Source: Azospirillum soli (GTDB lineage Bacteria > Pseudomonadota > Alphaproteobacteria > Azospirillales > Azospirillaceae). Taken from it: DNA of 64,000 nt. The translations under genes were made by a program, and so were the position numbers. Shown here one piece after another: positions 23,749-32,485 of this stretch (its first letter is position 1; every line of letters starts with the position of its first letter). A model generated the notes under the pieces. That model was given only the letters and a program-made list of their open reading frames with translations. It was not told the origin of the DNA and searched no databases. The DNA is taken from NCBI RefSeq assembly GCF_017876165.1, contig NZ_JAGINQ010000013.1, positions 124,001-188,000 on the forward strand, written 5' to 3'.

Positions 23749-26498
23749 GCGGCCGGATCCACTTCCATCTCGACGGGCAAGAGGTCGAGGCGCAGGCGGG
23801 CGAGACCATCTGGCAGGTCGCCACGCGCCTCGGCACCGAGATCCCGCACCTCTGCCACACCACCCAGACCGGCTACCGCTCCGACGGCAACTGCCGCGCC
23901 TGCATGGTGGAGATCGAGGGCGAGCGCGTGCTCGCCGCCTCCTGCAAGCGGACGCCGACCGCCGGCATGTACGTCCGCACCGCCAGCGACAAGGCCAAGC
24001 AGGCCCGCAAGATGGTGTTCGAGCTGCTGGTCGGCGACCAGCCGGAGCGCGCCGAGGCGCACGACCCGGACTCCCGCTTCTGGAACTGGGCGGACAAGGT
24101 CGGCGTGACGGAAAGCCGCTTCCCGACGCGGGCGGCGCCGGTCGCCAAGGACTTCAGCCACCCCGCCATGGCGGTGCAGCTCGACGCCTGCATCCAGTGC
24201 AACCTGTGCGTCCGCGCCTGCCGCGAGGTCCAGGTCAACGACGTGATCGGCATGGCGCTTCGCGGCCATCACGAGAAGATCGTCTTCGACTTCGACGACG
24301 CCATGGGCGACAGCACCTGCGTGGCCTGTGGCGAGTGCGTGCAGGCCTGCCCGACCGGCGCGCTGATGCCGAAGACCCAGGTCGATCTGACGACCGGCGT
24401 CTTCAAGGCGGCGGCGGACGAGACGGTGGACAGCGTCTGCCCCTATTGCGGCGTCGGCTGCCAGCTGACCTACAATATCAAGGACGGCAAGCTGCTGTCG
24501 GTGACCGGGCGCGACGGCCCGTCGAACGAGAGCCGGCTGTGCGTGAAGGGCCGCTTCGGCTTCGACTACATCCACCACCCGCACCGGCTGACCACGCCGC
24601 TGATCCGCCGCGAGGGCGTGTCCAAGCATGACGTGGACATCGACCCGGCCAACCCGCTGACCCATTTCCGCGAAGCCTCGTGGGAGGAGGCGCTGGCCGT
24701 GGCCGCCAAGGGGCTGACGGACATCCGCGACACGAAGGGCGGCTCGGCCCTGGCCGGCTTCGGTTCGGCCAAGGGCTCGAACGAAGAGGCGTACCTGTTC
24801 CAGAAGCTGGTGCGGACCGGGTTCGGCACCAACAACGTGGACCATTGCACCCGCCTGTGCCACGCCTCCTCCGTGGCGGCGCTGATCGAGGGCATCGGGT
24901 CGGGTGCGGTGACCGCCCCTTTCATGGCGGCCAAGGACGCCGAGGTGATCGTCGTCATCGGCTCCAACCCGACGGAGAACCACCCCGTCGCCGCGACCTT
25001 CTTCAAGAACGCGGTGAAGAAGGGCGCCAAGCTGATCGTCATGGATCCGCGCGGCACGGCGCTGCGGCGCCACGCCACGCACATGATGCGCTTCACGCCC
25101 GGCCGCGACGTGCCGATGCTGAACGCGCTGCTGAACGTCATCATCACCGAGGGGCTGTACGACGAGCGGTATGTCGCCGAGCACACCCAGGATTTCGCCG
25201 AGCTGAAGGAGCACATCAAGGCCTTCACGCCGGAGGCGATGGCCCCGGTCTGCGGCATCGACGCCCAGACGCTGCGCGACGTGGCGCGGCTGTACGCCAC
25301 CTCCAAGGCCTCGATCATCTTCTGGGGCATGGGCGTGTCGCAGCACACCCACGGCACCGACAACGTGCGTTGCCTGATCGCGCTGTCGCTGGTCACCGGC
25401 CACATCGGCCGCCCCGGCACCGGGCTGCACCCGCTGCGCGGCCAGAACAACGTGCAGGGCGCGTCCGACGCCGGCCTGATCCCGATGATGTACCCGGACT
25501 ACCGTCCGGTGGAGGACGCCGAGGTCCGCGCCTTCTACGAGGATCTGTGGCAGACGAAGCTGGATCCCAAGCGCGGCCTGACCGTGGTTGAGATCATGGA
25601 CGCCATCCACGCTGGCAAAATCCGCGGCATGTATGTGATGGGCGAGAACCCGGCCATGTCCGACCCGGACGTGGAGCACGCCCGCGAGGCGCTGGGGATG
25701 CTCGACCATCTCGTCGTGCAGGACCTGTTCCTGACCGAGACGGCCAAGTATGCCGACGTGGTGCTGCCGGCCTCCGCCTGGCCGGAGAAGAACGGCACGG
25801 TGACCAACACCAACCGCCAGGTGCAGATGGGCCGGCAGGCGCTGCCGCCGCCGGGCGAGGCGCGGCAGGACCTGTGGATCCTCAACGCGTTGGCGCGCGG
25901 CCTCGGCCTCGACTGGAACTACGGGCACCCGCGCGAGGTGTTCGCCGAGATGAAGAAGGCGATGCCCTCGCTCGACAACATCACCTGGGAGCGGCTGGAG
26001 CGCGAGCGCTCGGTCACCTATCCCAGCCTGTCGGCGGAGGATCCGGGGCAGGAGATCGTGTTCGGCGACGGCTTCCCCACGGCGACCGGCCGTGGCCGTC
26101 TGGTCCCCGCCGACGTGATCCCGCCGGCCGAGGAGCCGGACGCCGACTTCCCCATGGTGCTGACCACCGGCCGCCAGTTGGAGCACTGGCACACCGGGTC
26201 GATGACGCGGCGCGCCCAGGTGCTCGACGACATCGAGCCGGAGGCGGTGGCCTACATGAGCCCGGCGGATCTCCGCCGCATGGGGGCCAAGGGCGGCGAC
26301 ACGGTGAAGGTGACCACGCGGCGCGGCGCCATCGAGCTGAAGGCGCGGTCCGACTACGGCGTCCCCAGCGGGCTGGTGTTCGTGCCCTTCTGCTACGCCG
26401 AGGCGGCGGCCAACGTGCTGACCAACCCGAAGCTCGACCCCTACGGTAAGATCCCGGAGTTCAAGTTCGCCGCCGCGCGGATCGAGCCGGTCGCGTGA
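23745..26498 (+). CDS. fdh1A: NAD-dependent formate dehydrogenase, molybdo/tungsto alpha subunit
   Basis: 917 residues. Order: NuoG-like [2Fe-2S] domain (about 1-80; CHTTQTGYRSDGNCRAC), two 4Fe-4S clusters (CIQCNLCVRACREVQ and CVACGECVQACPTGA), another cluster (CPYCGVGC) and the bis-MGD domain. The catalytic Cys372-His373 pair is in HCTRLCHASSV, as in FdsA; a Cys rather than Sec is used. It oxidises formate released by Frc. Maturation genes fdsC/fdhD and a small fdsD are not adjacent, so they must lie elsewhere. mobB, needed for MGD, is at 42370. Confidence 0.93.
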   Translation: MSGRIHFHLDGQEVEAQAGETIWQVATRLGTEIPHLCHTTQTGYRSDGNCRACMVEIEGERVLAASCKRTPTAGMYVRTASDKAKQARKMVFELLVGDQPERAEAHDPDSRFWNWADKVGVTESRFPTRAAPVAKDFSHPAMAVQLDACIQCNLCVRACREVQVNDVIGMALRGHHEKIVFDFDDAMGDSTCVACGECVQACPTGALMPKTQVDLTTGVFKAAADETVDSVCPYCGVGCQLTYNIKDGKLLSVTGRDGPSNESRLCVKGRFGFDYIHHPHRLTTPLIRREGVSKHDVDIDPANPLTHFREASWEEALAVAAKGLTDIRDTKGGSALAGFGSAKGSNEEAYLFQKLVRTGFGTNNVDHCTRLCHASSVAALIEGIGSGAVTAPFMAAKDAEVIVVIGSNPTENHPVAATFFKNAVKKGAKLIVMDPRGTALRRHATHMMRFTPGRDVPMLNALLNVIITEGLYDERYVAEHTQDFAELKEHIKAFTPEAMAPVCGIDAQTLRDVARLYATSKASIIFWGMGVSQHTHGTDNVRCLIALSLVTGHIGRPGTGLHPLRGQNNVQGASDAGLIPMMYPDYRPVEDAEVRAFYEDLWQTKLDPKRGLTVVEIMDAIHAGKIRGMYVMGENPAMSDPDVEHAREALGMLDHLVVQDLFLTETAKYADVVLPASAWPEKNGTVTNTNRQVQMGRQALPPPGEARQDLWILNALARGLGLDWNYGHPREVFAEMKKAMPSLDNITWERLERERSVTYPSLSAEDPGQEIVFGDGFPTATGRGRLVPADVIPPAEEPDADFPMVLTTGRQLEHWHTGSMTRRAQVLDDIEPEAVAYMSPADLRRMGAKGGDTVKVTTRRGAIELKARSDYGVPSGLVFVPFCYAEAAANVLTNPKLDPYGKIPEFKFAAARIEPVA

Positions 26499-26510
26499 CG
26501 TCCTGAGACA

Positions 26511-26540
26511 CCCTGCTCCGCGCTTCGGCGCGGGGCAGGG
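26511..26540 (+). other. Strong hairpin with TTCG loop after fdh1A
   Basis: CCCTGCTCCGCGC / GCGCGGGGCAGGG with a TTCG tetraloop, 12 bases after the fdh1A stop and without a T run. It could cap the fdh mRNA or weaken read-through into the iclR1 gene. Confidence 0.5.
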
Positions 26541-26589
26541 GGCCAACAAAGGCCCGCCAAAAGGGCCGGTGGCGTGGAGGGAAGGAACC

Positions 26590-27414
26590 ATGAAGACGCA
26601 ATCGCAAAGCCCGGAGTCCGCCCCCGGCGCGCCCGACACGGCGGCCAAGGGGCAACTGGTCCAGTCCTTGACGCGGGCGCTGAACATCCTGTCCATTCTC
26701 GGCGGTGCGGGCACGCCCATGAGCCTCACCGCCGTGGCCGAGGCGGCGGACCTGTCGCCATCGACCACGCACCGCCTGCTGACCACCCTGCAACAGGAGC
26801 GCTACGTCCGCTTCGATCAGGAGAAGCGCGGCTGGGCGGTCGGGCTGCAAGCCTACACGAGCGGCATCAACTTTCTGAGAACACGCAGTCTTCTCGACGT
26901 CGCCCGGCCCCGCCTGCGGCGGTTGATGGAGGACAGCGGCGAGGTGGTGAGCCTTGCCGTCGAGGAGGATGGCGAGGCCATTTATCTGCACCGCGTCTCC
27001 GGTGCGCGTCTGGCGCAGGCGGCCGTTCCGGTGACGGACCGAACGCTGCTGCATTGCTCGGCCGTCGGAAAGACGTTCCTGGCGGCGATGGCCGAGGCGC
27101 GGGTGCAGTCCATCGTCACCCAGCGCGGGATGCGGCAGTTCACGCGCACCACCGTGTCCTCGTTGCCGGCGCTGCGGCAGGAACTGTCGCTGGTCCGCAG
27201 CCGGGGATTCGCCGTCGATCAGGAGGAGCGGGTGTCCGGCCTGCGCTGTGTCGCGGCCCCCATCTTTGATGAGACCACATCGGTCGTCGGCGCCATATCC
27301 CTGTCCGGCACCAGCCGCCGGATGCGGGATGCCCGTGTGGACGACCTAGGCGAGATGGTCAAGCGCACCGCCGCCGCCATCACGGCGGAGTTCGGAGGCC
27401 GTGTGCCGATGTAA
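26590..27414 (+). CDS. IclR-family transcriptional regulator (1)
   Basis: 274 residues: winged HTH (about 20-80, MSLTAVAEAADLSPSTTHRL) and the IclR effector domain (about 95-265). It is a paralogue of the regulator at 35573. ATG at 26590 with GGAAGGA; an earlier ATG is less likely. It lies downstream of fdh and ends in a strong terminator. IclR regulators of glyoxylate or allantoin pathways (AllR, IclR) bind palindromes with TTCC/GGAA arms, and four such palindromes occur in this window. Glyoxylate as effector is inference. Confidence 0.88.
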   Translation: MKTQSQSPESAPGAPDTAAKGQLVQSLTRALNILSILGGAGTPMSLTAVAEAADLSPSTTHRLLTTLQQERYVRFDQEKRGWAVGLQAYTSGINFLRTRSLLDVARPRLRRLMEDSGEVVSLAVEEDGEAIYLHRVSGARLAQAAVPVTDRTLLHCSAVGKTFLAAMAEARVQSIVTQRGMRQFTRTTVSSLPALRQELSLVRSRGFAVDQEERVSGLRCVAAPIFDETTSVVGAISLSGTSRRMRDARVDDLGEMVKRTAAAITAEFGGRVPM

Positions 27415-27470
27415 TGGCCGATTTATGAATTGGGTTCATCTCTGAGCGCAGCGTCCCCGCTGTGGAACTC

Positions 27471-27504
27471 GACCGCGCCACTCCCGTGGCGCGGTCATTT
27501 TTAT
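27471..27504 (+). terminator. Rho-independent terminator of iclR1
   Basis: A perfect 11-bp GC stem (GACCGCGCCAC with TCCC loop) followed by ATTTTTATT. Confidence 0.9.
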
Positions 27505-27517
27505 TGGCGCGGGAAGC

Positions 27518-27534
27518 TTTCCGCATCGTGGAAA
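27518..27534. promoter_or_regulatory. IclR-type palindrome
   Basis: TTTCCGCATCGTGGAAA, matching the sites before pyk (TTTCCGCATGGTGGGAA), gcl and hyi. It lies just after the iclR1 terminator and about 120 bases before an orphan terminator, so it could control a small RNA. Confidence 0.6.
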
Positions 27535-27683
27535 AATGTCTCTGGAGTGTTTTTCCGAGCAGAGGGGAATGCCATCATAAGTCCACGGAGGGCGATTTAG
27601 TCCTCTATGCCGGGTGATATGGACAGCTCGCCTCTTGCGAACCTGATCTGATGGCCGTGCTGGAAACAGCACGGTCTTTTTTT
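27535..27683 (+). ncRNA. Possible small RNA ending in an orphan terminator
   Basis: No convincing reading frame lies between the iclR1 terminator (27504) and a second intrinsic terminator (stem GCCGTGCTG/CAGCACGGT at 27655-27675, then seven T). An isolated terminator suggests a short transcript starting after the IclR-type palindrome at 27518. The transcript start is not identifiable. The region 27684-27780 shows nothing further. Confidence 0.4.
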
Positions 27684-27786
27684 GTCTGTGCGCGGTGCCC
27701 ATCCAGTCTTTCCGCCAAGGAACGGAAGCCGGTCTAGGCTGATGGTAGTGGGGCAGAAAATCAGTGTTGCAAACAGATTTTAGATC

Positions 27787-27796
27787 TGGCATACCA
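27787..27796. promoter_or_regulatory. TGGCATACCA operator before oxlT1
   Basis: Nine of ten match, with the extended form GATGCC-GTAT. It is about 210 bases before the transporter start, farther than the other sites, leaving a long leader. Confidence 0.7.
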
Positions 27797-27940
27797 GATG
27801 CCGTATATGGAGCACCGAATGCTTCAGCGGAATCGCTGCTCGGTCCCGACCCAGGCCGACGCCGTTCGAAACTCAACCACTTTCAGAAAAGTGGCCCAGG
27901 GCTTGGCCGACACGGATGACCACCGGTCCCCGGCCCCAAG

Positions 27941-27974
27941 AAAAACAAGCACCCGGTAAAAACAAGCACCCGGT
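27941..27974 (+). repeat. Perfect 17-bp tandem repeat in the oxlT1 leader
   Basis: AAAAACAAGCACCCGGT occurs twice head to tail, directly before CCATCGCAATCCC and the ribosome site of oxlT1. It is probably in the mRNA leader; its role is unknown. Confidence 0.85.
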
Positions 27975-28005
27975 ACCAACCATCGCAATCCCATGGGAGG
28001 GACAC

Positions 28006-29340
28006 ATGGTCCATTCGACCCAAGCCAAAGACGCTCCGGCGCAAGTGTCCGACAAGACGCGCTGGCTCCAGATCCTCGCCGGTGTTTTTTGCATGGTGGC
28101 GGCCGCGAACATCCAGTACGCCTGGACGCTGTTCGTGCCGGAAATCCAGGCGACGCATAACTGGACGCGCGCCTCGATCCAGACCGCCTTCACCGTCTTC
28201 GTGGTCGTGCAGACCTGGCTGACGCCGATCGAAGGCTACTTCATCGACCGCTACGGCCCCCGCGTCATCGTCGCGGTCGGTGGTCTGTTCACCGGCCTTG
28301 CCTGGGTCGTCAACAGCTACGCGGACACGCTGAGCCTGCTGTACATCGGTTCGGCCATCGGCGGCATCGGCGTCGGTTGCGTGTACGCCACCTGCGTCAA
28401 CAACGCCCTGAAGTGGTTCCCGGACAAGCGCGGTCTGGCGGTCGGCCTGACGGCTGGCGGTTACGGCGCCGGCTCGGCCCTGACCATCCTGCCCATCGCC
28501 AACATGATCCACTCCTCCGGCTACCAGTCGACCTTCTTCACCTTCGGCCTGATCCAGGGCGCCGTCATCTTCGCCGCCGCCTGGATGCTGCGCACCCCCG
28601 CCAAGGAAGAGGTGAAGACGTCCAGCAAGGTCGCTCAGACCCGCCGTGACTACACGCTGTCCGAAGCCCTTCAGACCCCCGTCTTCTGGGTCATGATGGT
28701 CATGTTCATCTGCACCGTCACCGGTGGCCTGATGGCCGTGGCGCAGCTGGGCGTCATCGCCCACGACCTGGGCGTCAAGGAAGCCCCGATCAGCATCCTC
28801 GGCATCACCATGGCGGCTCTGCCCTTCGCTCTGATGCTCGACCGCGTCATGAACGGCATCTCGCGCCCGCTGTTCGGCTTCATCTCCGACCACATTGGCC
28901 GTGAAGCGACTATGTTCGTCGCCTTCACCCTCGAAGGCTTCGGCATCATCATGCTCAGCCGCTTCGGCCACGACCCGATGATGTTCCTGATCCTCAGCGG
29001 CATGGTGTTCCTGGCCTGGGGCGAAGTGTACAGCCTGTTCTCCGCCACCTCGGCCGACACCTTCGGCACCAAGCATGCGGGCAAGATCTACGGCGTCCTC
29101 TACTGCGCCAAGGGTGTGGCCGCGCTCCTGGTCCCGCTGGGCAACCTGCTGATGGAAGCGACCGGCACCTGGGCGACCGTGCTCTACGTGACGGCGGCGA
29201 TGGACCTGACCGCCGCGGCCTGCGCCATCCTGGTGCTGAAGCCGATGCTGAAGCGCCATCATGCCCGTAACGAGGCCGAGGCCCTTCGGGGACCGATCGC
29301 CAGCCCGCTCGCACAGCCCGCCGGCAACGCGACCTCTTAA
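28006..29340 (+). CDS. oxlT: OxlT-type oxalate/formate antiporter (1)
   Basis: 444 residues, about 12 transmembrane helices, major facilitator superfamily. Family hallmarks: the TM1 segment QILAGVFCMVAAANIQYAWTLF, the loop GFISDHIGRE, and Lys369 in LYCAKGVAALLVP, which corresponds to the essential TM11 lysine of Oxalobacter OxlT. It should exchange oxalate for formate across the inner membrane. GGGAGGGA lies before the ATG at 28006; an upstream in-frame ATG at 27916 would place the tandem repeat inside the protein and is rejected. Paralogue at 30944-32245. Confidence 0.9.
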   Translation: MVHSTQAKDAPAQVSDKTRWLQILAGVFCMVAAANIQYAWTLFVPEIQATHNWTRASIQTAFTVFVVVQTWLTPIEGYFIDRYGPRVIVAVGGLFTGLAWVVNSYADTLSLLYIGSAIGGIGVGCVYATCVNNALKWFPDKRGLAVGLTAGGYGAGSALTILPIANMIHSSGYQSTFFTFGLIQGAVIFAAAWMLRTPAKEEVKTSSKVAQTRRDYTLSEALQTPVFWVMMVMFICTVTGGLMAVAQLGVIAHDLGVKEAPISILGITMAALPFALMLDRVMNGISRPLFGFISDHIGREATMFVAFTLEGFGIIMLSRFGHDPMMFLILSGMVFLAWGEVYSLFSATSADTFGTKHAGKIYGVLYCAKGVAALLVPLGNLLMEATGTWATVLYVTAAMDLTAAACAILVLKPMLKRHHARNEAEALRGPIASPLAQPAGNATS

Positions 29341-29381
29341 ACACGGAACGAGCTGCCCCAACACGGGAGGACAAAAGGTTC

Positions 29382-29414
29382 GGCCGCCGCGCGATCACCG
29401 CGCGGCGGCCTTTT
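29382..29414 (+). terminator. Rho-independent terminator of oxlT1
   Basis: A 12-bp GC stem (GGCCGCCGCGCG with its complement, 5-base loop) followed by TTTTC, about 42 bases after the stop. Confidence 0.85.
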
Positions 29415-29485
29415 CGTGCTTTCGTGTTGTTCCCCCCAAACCCTTGTCCGCCGCCGGCATTCTTCCGGCTTGGCGGCAACCGCGC

Positions 29486-29671
29486 TCAGTCGAGAAAGAA
29501 GGGGCGCTCGTGCCCTTCGCCGCTCTGGTTGAAACGCTCGGACGTCCAGAGGCCCGAATCGTCACCGGCGTCGGTCGGGGAGCTGTCAACGTCGCCGCGG
29601 GTGAGGACGTAGAGGCCGTGCGCCATCAGTCCGGCCAGCGCGACATAGGCGATCATCTGCGACTCGATCAT
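29486..29671 (-). CDS. Small single-span membrane protein
   Basis: 61 residues: a hydrophobic helix at about 6-24 (MIAYVALAGLMAHGLYVLT), then a polar, Asp/Ser-rich tail. AAAGGAGC lies 7 bases before the ATG, a strong site. It is convergent with oxlT1 and 76 bases from the operator at 29747, which could serve it as well as the oxidoreductase on the other strand. No family recognised. Confidence 0.6.
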   Translation of the reverse strand: MIESQMIAYVALAGLMAHGLYVLTRGDVDSSPTDAGDDSGLWTSERFNQSGEGHERPFFLD

Positions 29672-29746
29672 GGTTCTTGCTCCTTTGGCTAGGGGGGCCT
29701 GTTGCGGGTCAATTTAGGAGCGCCGACCCCGAAAGGCAAGGGGATT

Positions 29747-29756
29747 TTGTATACCA
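29747..29756. promoter_or_regulatory. TTGTATACCA operator in a divergent region
   Basis: Nine of ten match, followed by GATGCG and a half-site ATACCA at 29766. It lies between the small membrane protein gene (76 bases) and the quinone-oxidoreductase-type gene (about 119 bases). Confidence 0.65.
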
Positions 29757-29874
29757 GATGCGAAATACCAATACAGGACGATTTCCACCATGCGGGAAAA
29801 GGAGATGGGGCGGTTTGCGCTGTGACGAGCCGGTCGGACAATGACGTTTTTCATCAAATGCGAAAGGCGGATCC

Positions 29875-30876
29875 ATGGCGTTGCCCGAAACCATGATTGC
29901 GGTGGAGGTGAGCCGGCCGGGCGCGCCGGAGGTGCTGGTGCCCACGCGCCGGCCCATGCCGGTTCTCAAGGCGAACGAGCTGCTGATCGAGGTGGCCGCC
30001 GCCGGGGTCAACCGTCCGGACGTGCTGCAACGGCTTGGCCGCTATGATCCGCCGCCGGGCACCACCGACATTCCGGGCCTGGAGGTGGCCGGCCTGGTCG
30101 CGGCGGTGGGGGCCGAGGTGTCCGGCTGGTCGGTCGGGGATCCGGTCTGCGCGCTGCTCGCCGGCGGCGGCTATGCCGAATATTGCAGCGCGCCGGCCGC
30201 GCAATGCCTGCCGGTGCCGGACGGCCTGTCCATGGCCGAGGCGGCGGCGCTGCCGGAAACCTTCTTCACCGTCTGGTCCAATGTGTTCGAGCGCGGCCGG
30301 CTGCGAGCGGGCGAGACGCTGCTGGTGCACGGCGGCGCGTCGGGCATCGGCACGACGGCGATCCAGCTCGGCAAGGCGTTGGGCGCGCGGGTCCTCACCA
30401 CCGTGCGCGGCGCGGGCAAGGTGCGGGCTTGCCTCGATCTCGGCGCCGACCGGGCCATCGATTATACGGCTGAGGACTTCACCGCCGTGGTGAAGGAGGT
30501 CACGGACGGGAAGGGCGCCGACGTGGTGCTCGACATCGTCGGCGGCGACTATCTGGCGCGCAGCATCGACTGCATGGCGGTGGAGGGGCGCTATGTGGTG
30601 ATCGGCTTCGTGCGCGGGCCGAAGGCGGAGGTCAACCTGTTTCCGGTGATGGCGAAGCGACTGACGCTGACCGGATCCACCCTGCGGGCGCGGCCGGTCG
30701 CCTACAAGCGGGCGCTGGCCGACCAGCTGCGCGAAACGGTCTGGCCGCTGATCACCGAGGGGCGGGTCAAGCCCGTGGTCTTTGAGACCTTCCCTCTGGC
30801 CTCCGCCGCCGAGGCGCACCGCCTGATGGAAAGCAACCAGCACGTCGGCAAGATCGTGCTGGCGGTTCGCTCCTGA
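29875..30876 (+). CDS. Zinc-independent NAD(P)H:quinone oxidoreductase family protein
   Basis: 333 residues of the medium-chain reductase superfamily, PIG3/quinone oxidoreductase type. GroES-like N-terminal domain (GVNRPDVLQRLGRYDPPPG) and NADPH-binding Rossmann domain with LVHGGASGIGTTAIQLGKALGA; zinc ligands are absent. It reduces quinones or reactive carbonyls with NADPH. Preceded by AAAGGCGGA. The upstream operator puts it in the oxalate regulon, perhaps to handle reactive glyoxylate-type carbonyls; that is inference. Confidence 0.85.
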   Translation: MALPETMIAVEVSRPGAPEVLVPTRRPMPVLKANELLIEVAAAGVNRPDVLQRLGRYDPPPGTTDIPGLEVAGLVAAVGAEVSGWSVGDPVCALLAGGGYAEYCSAPAAQCLPVPDGLSMAEAAALPETFFTVWSNVFERGRLRAGETLLVHGGASGIGTTAIQLGKALGARVLTTVRGAGKVRACLDLGADRAIDYTAEDFTAVVKEVTDGKGADVVLDIVGGDYLARSIDCMAVEGRYVVIGFVRGPKAEVNLFPVMAKRLTLTGSTLRARPVAYKRALADQLRETVWPLITEGRVKPVVFETFPLASAAEAHRLMESNQHVGKIVLAVRS

Positions 30877-30881
30877 GAACG

Positions 30882-30915
30882 AGAAGGGGCGCGGTCGGTG
30901 AACCGCGCCCCTTCT
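30882..30915. terminator. Bidirectional stem-loop between convergent genes
   Basis: Perfect 14-bp stem AGAAGGGGCGCGGT with 6-base loop, between the oxidoreductase and oxlT2. T runs are weak on both sides. Confidence 0.6.
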
Positions 30916-30943
30916 GATCGTTCGCCGGCTGGTCCGTGGGCGG

Positions 30944-32245
30944 CTATTTGGCGGGTTGGACGGTCAGACACTCCGCCGTCCGCCGGTCACCGGCGACGAA
31001 GCGGGCGCGCATCGGCTTCAGCACGAACAGAGCCAGGATCGCGGCAAAGGCGTTGACCGACGCGGCGAGATAGAACACGACCATCCACCCCCCCGTCGCG
31101 TCGGCGATAATGTTGCCGAACGGGATCAGCAGCGCGGCCGTGCCCTTGGCGGTGTACAGCATGCCGGCGTTGGTCGTGGCGTACTTCGACCCGAAGGTGT
31201 CGCCGCAGCAGGCCGGAAACAGGCTGTAGATCTCGCCCCAGGCGAAGAACACCAGCCCTGTCAGGATCACGAACGCGATCGGGTCGCGCCCGTAGACGCT
31301 GAGGGCGACGATGCCCACCGCCTCGATGGCGAAGGCGATGAACATGGTGTTCTCGCGGCCGATGTGGTCCGACACCCAGCCGAAGAAAGGGCGCGTCAGG
31401 CCGTTGAGCACGCGGTCGATGGAGAGGGCGAAGGTCAGCGCCGGCAGCGTCAGCCCCATGATGGACACCGGCACGCCGTCCAGCTGGAAGTCCTTGGCGA
31501 TGGGCCCGAGCTGGGCGGTGGCCATCAGGCCGCCGGCCGCCACCATGGTGAACATCAGGTACATGATCCAGAACACCGGCGTCTTGACCATCTGCGCCGG
31601 CGTGTAGCTCTCGCGGCTCTGCACCACCAGCGCCCTGCTCACCTGCGGGACCTGCCCGTGCTTGGGCTCCTTCAGGAACCAAGCGAGCAGGAACACGACA
31701 GCGCCCTGGCCGATGCCGAAATACAGGAAGGTCACTTCGTAGCCGGAAGCGTGGATCATGTTGGCGATCGGCACCACGGTCAGCGCCGAGCCGGCGCCGA
31801 AGCCGGCGGCGGTCAGGCCGGCGGCCAGCCCGCGGCGGTCGGGAAACCACTTCAGCGCGTTGCCCACGCAGGTGCCGTACACGCCGCCCGCCCCGATGCC
31901 GCCGATGGCCGCGCCGAGATAGAGCAGCAACAGCGAGTCCGCCACCGAGTTGATGGCCCAGGACAGCGCGCATAGGATGCCGCCGAGCAGCACGACGATG
32001 CGCGGCCCGAACCTGTCCACGAACCAGCCCTCGACCGGGACCAGCCAGGTTTCTGTGACCACGAAGATGGTGAAGGCTACCTGAATGGCCGCGAGACCCC
32101 AGCCATGTTTTTCACTGATGGGTTCGACGAACAGGGTCCAGCCGTATTGCAAATTGGCGATCATCGACATGCAGATGACGCCGATCAGCAACTGGATCCA
32201 TCGCGCGCCGTGCGGCTCGGCCGCGCGTGCATCGACTTGCCGCAT
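30944..32245 (-). CDS. oxlT: OxlT-type oxalate/formate antiporter (2)
   Basis: 433 residues, about 12 transmembrane helices, clear paralogue of the carrier at 28006 (TM1 IQLLIGVICMSMIANLQYGW; loop GWVSDHIGRENTMF; Lys in LYTAKGTAALLIPFGN). Start at 32245 with GGGAGGAA; the longer frame to 32422 would run through the operator. It may differ from copy 1 in affinity or in the counter-ion. Transcribed alone toward the oxidoreductase. Confidence 0.9.
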   Translation of the reverse strand: MRQVDARAAEPHGARWIQLLIGVICMSMIANLQYGWTLFVEPISEKHGWGLAAIQVAFTIFVVTETWLVPVEGWFVDRFGPRIVVLLGGILCALSWAINSVADSLLLLYLGAAIGGIGAGGVYGTCVGNALKWFPDRRGLAAGLTAAGFGAGSALTVVPIANMIHASGYEVTFLYFGIGQGAVVFLLAWFLKEPKHGQVPQVSRALVVQSRESYTPAQMVKTPVFWIMYLMFTMVAAGGLMATAQLGPIAKDFQLDGVPVSIMGLTLPALTFALSIDRVLNGLTRPFFGWVSDHIGRENTMFIAFAIEAVGIVALSVYGRDPIAFVILTGLVFFAWGEIYSLFPACCGDTFGSKYATTNAGMLYTAKGTAALLIPFGNIIADATGGWMVVFYLAASVNAFAAILALFVLKPMRARFVAGDRRTAECLTVQPAK

Positions 32246-32353
32246 TTGGTTCCTCCCCGGATACCCTTTGAACGAATTCTTTTGTTTGCTTTTTATTTTC
32301 TTCTGGGCGGGGCCGCGTCTGGGCATGAACTCCGTCATATGGAGAGCCGCCTC

Positions 32354-32363
32354 TGGCATGCCA
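32354..32363. promoter_or_regulatory. TGGCATGCCA operator before oxlT2
   Basis: A symmetrical variant of the core, with the extended AACTCG-GTAT, 109 bases before the oxlT2 start. The rest of 32364-32485 holds no gene that I can support. Confidence 0.7.
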
Positions 32364-32485
32364 AACTCGGTATCCCTCGACCGCTGAACGTGAGTGTGCC
32401 CAACAATTGCCGGTATCAACAACCTGGCTTGTGGGATAGGGTCTTATTCCTTGGGTCGAACCAACGGGATATGACAGTTGGGCAG

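Noticed and set aside
20419..26786. Very long minus-strand open frames (over 1100 codons) across oxc, frc and fdh
   Set aside because: They are antisense shadows of high-GC genes; their protein is His/Arg/Gly-rich with no domain, while the plus strand encodes clear enzymes.
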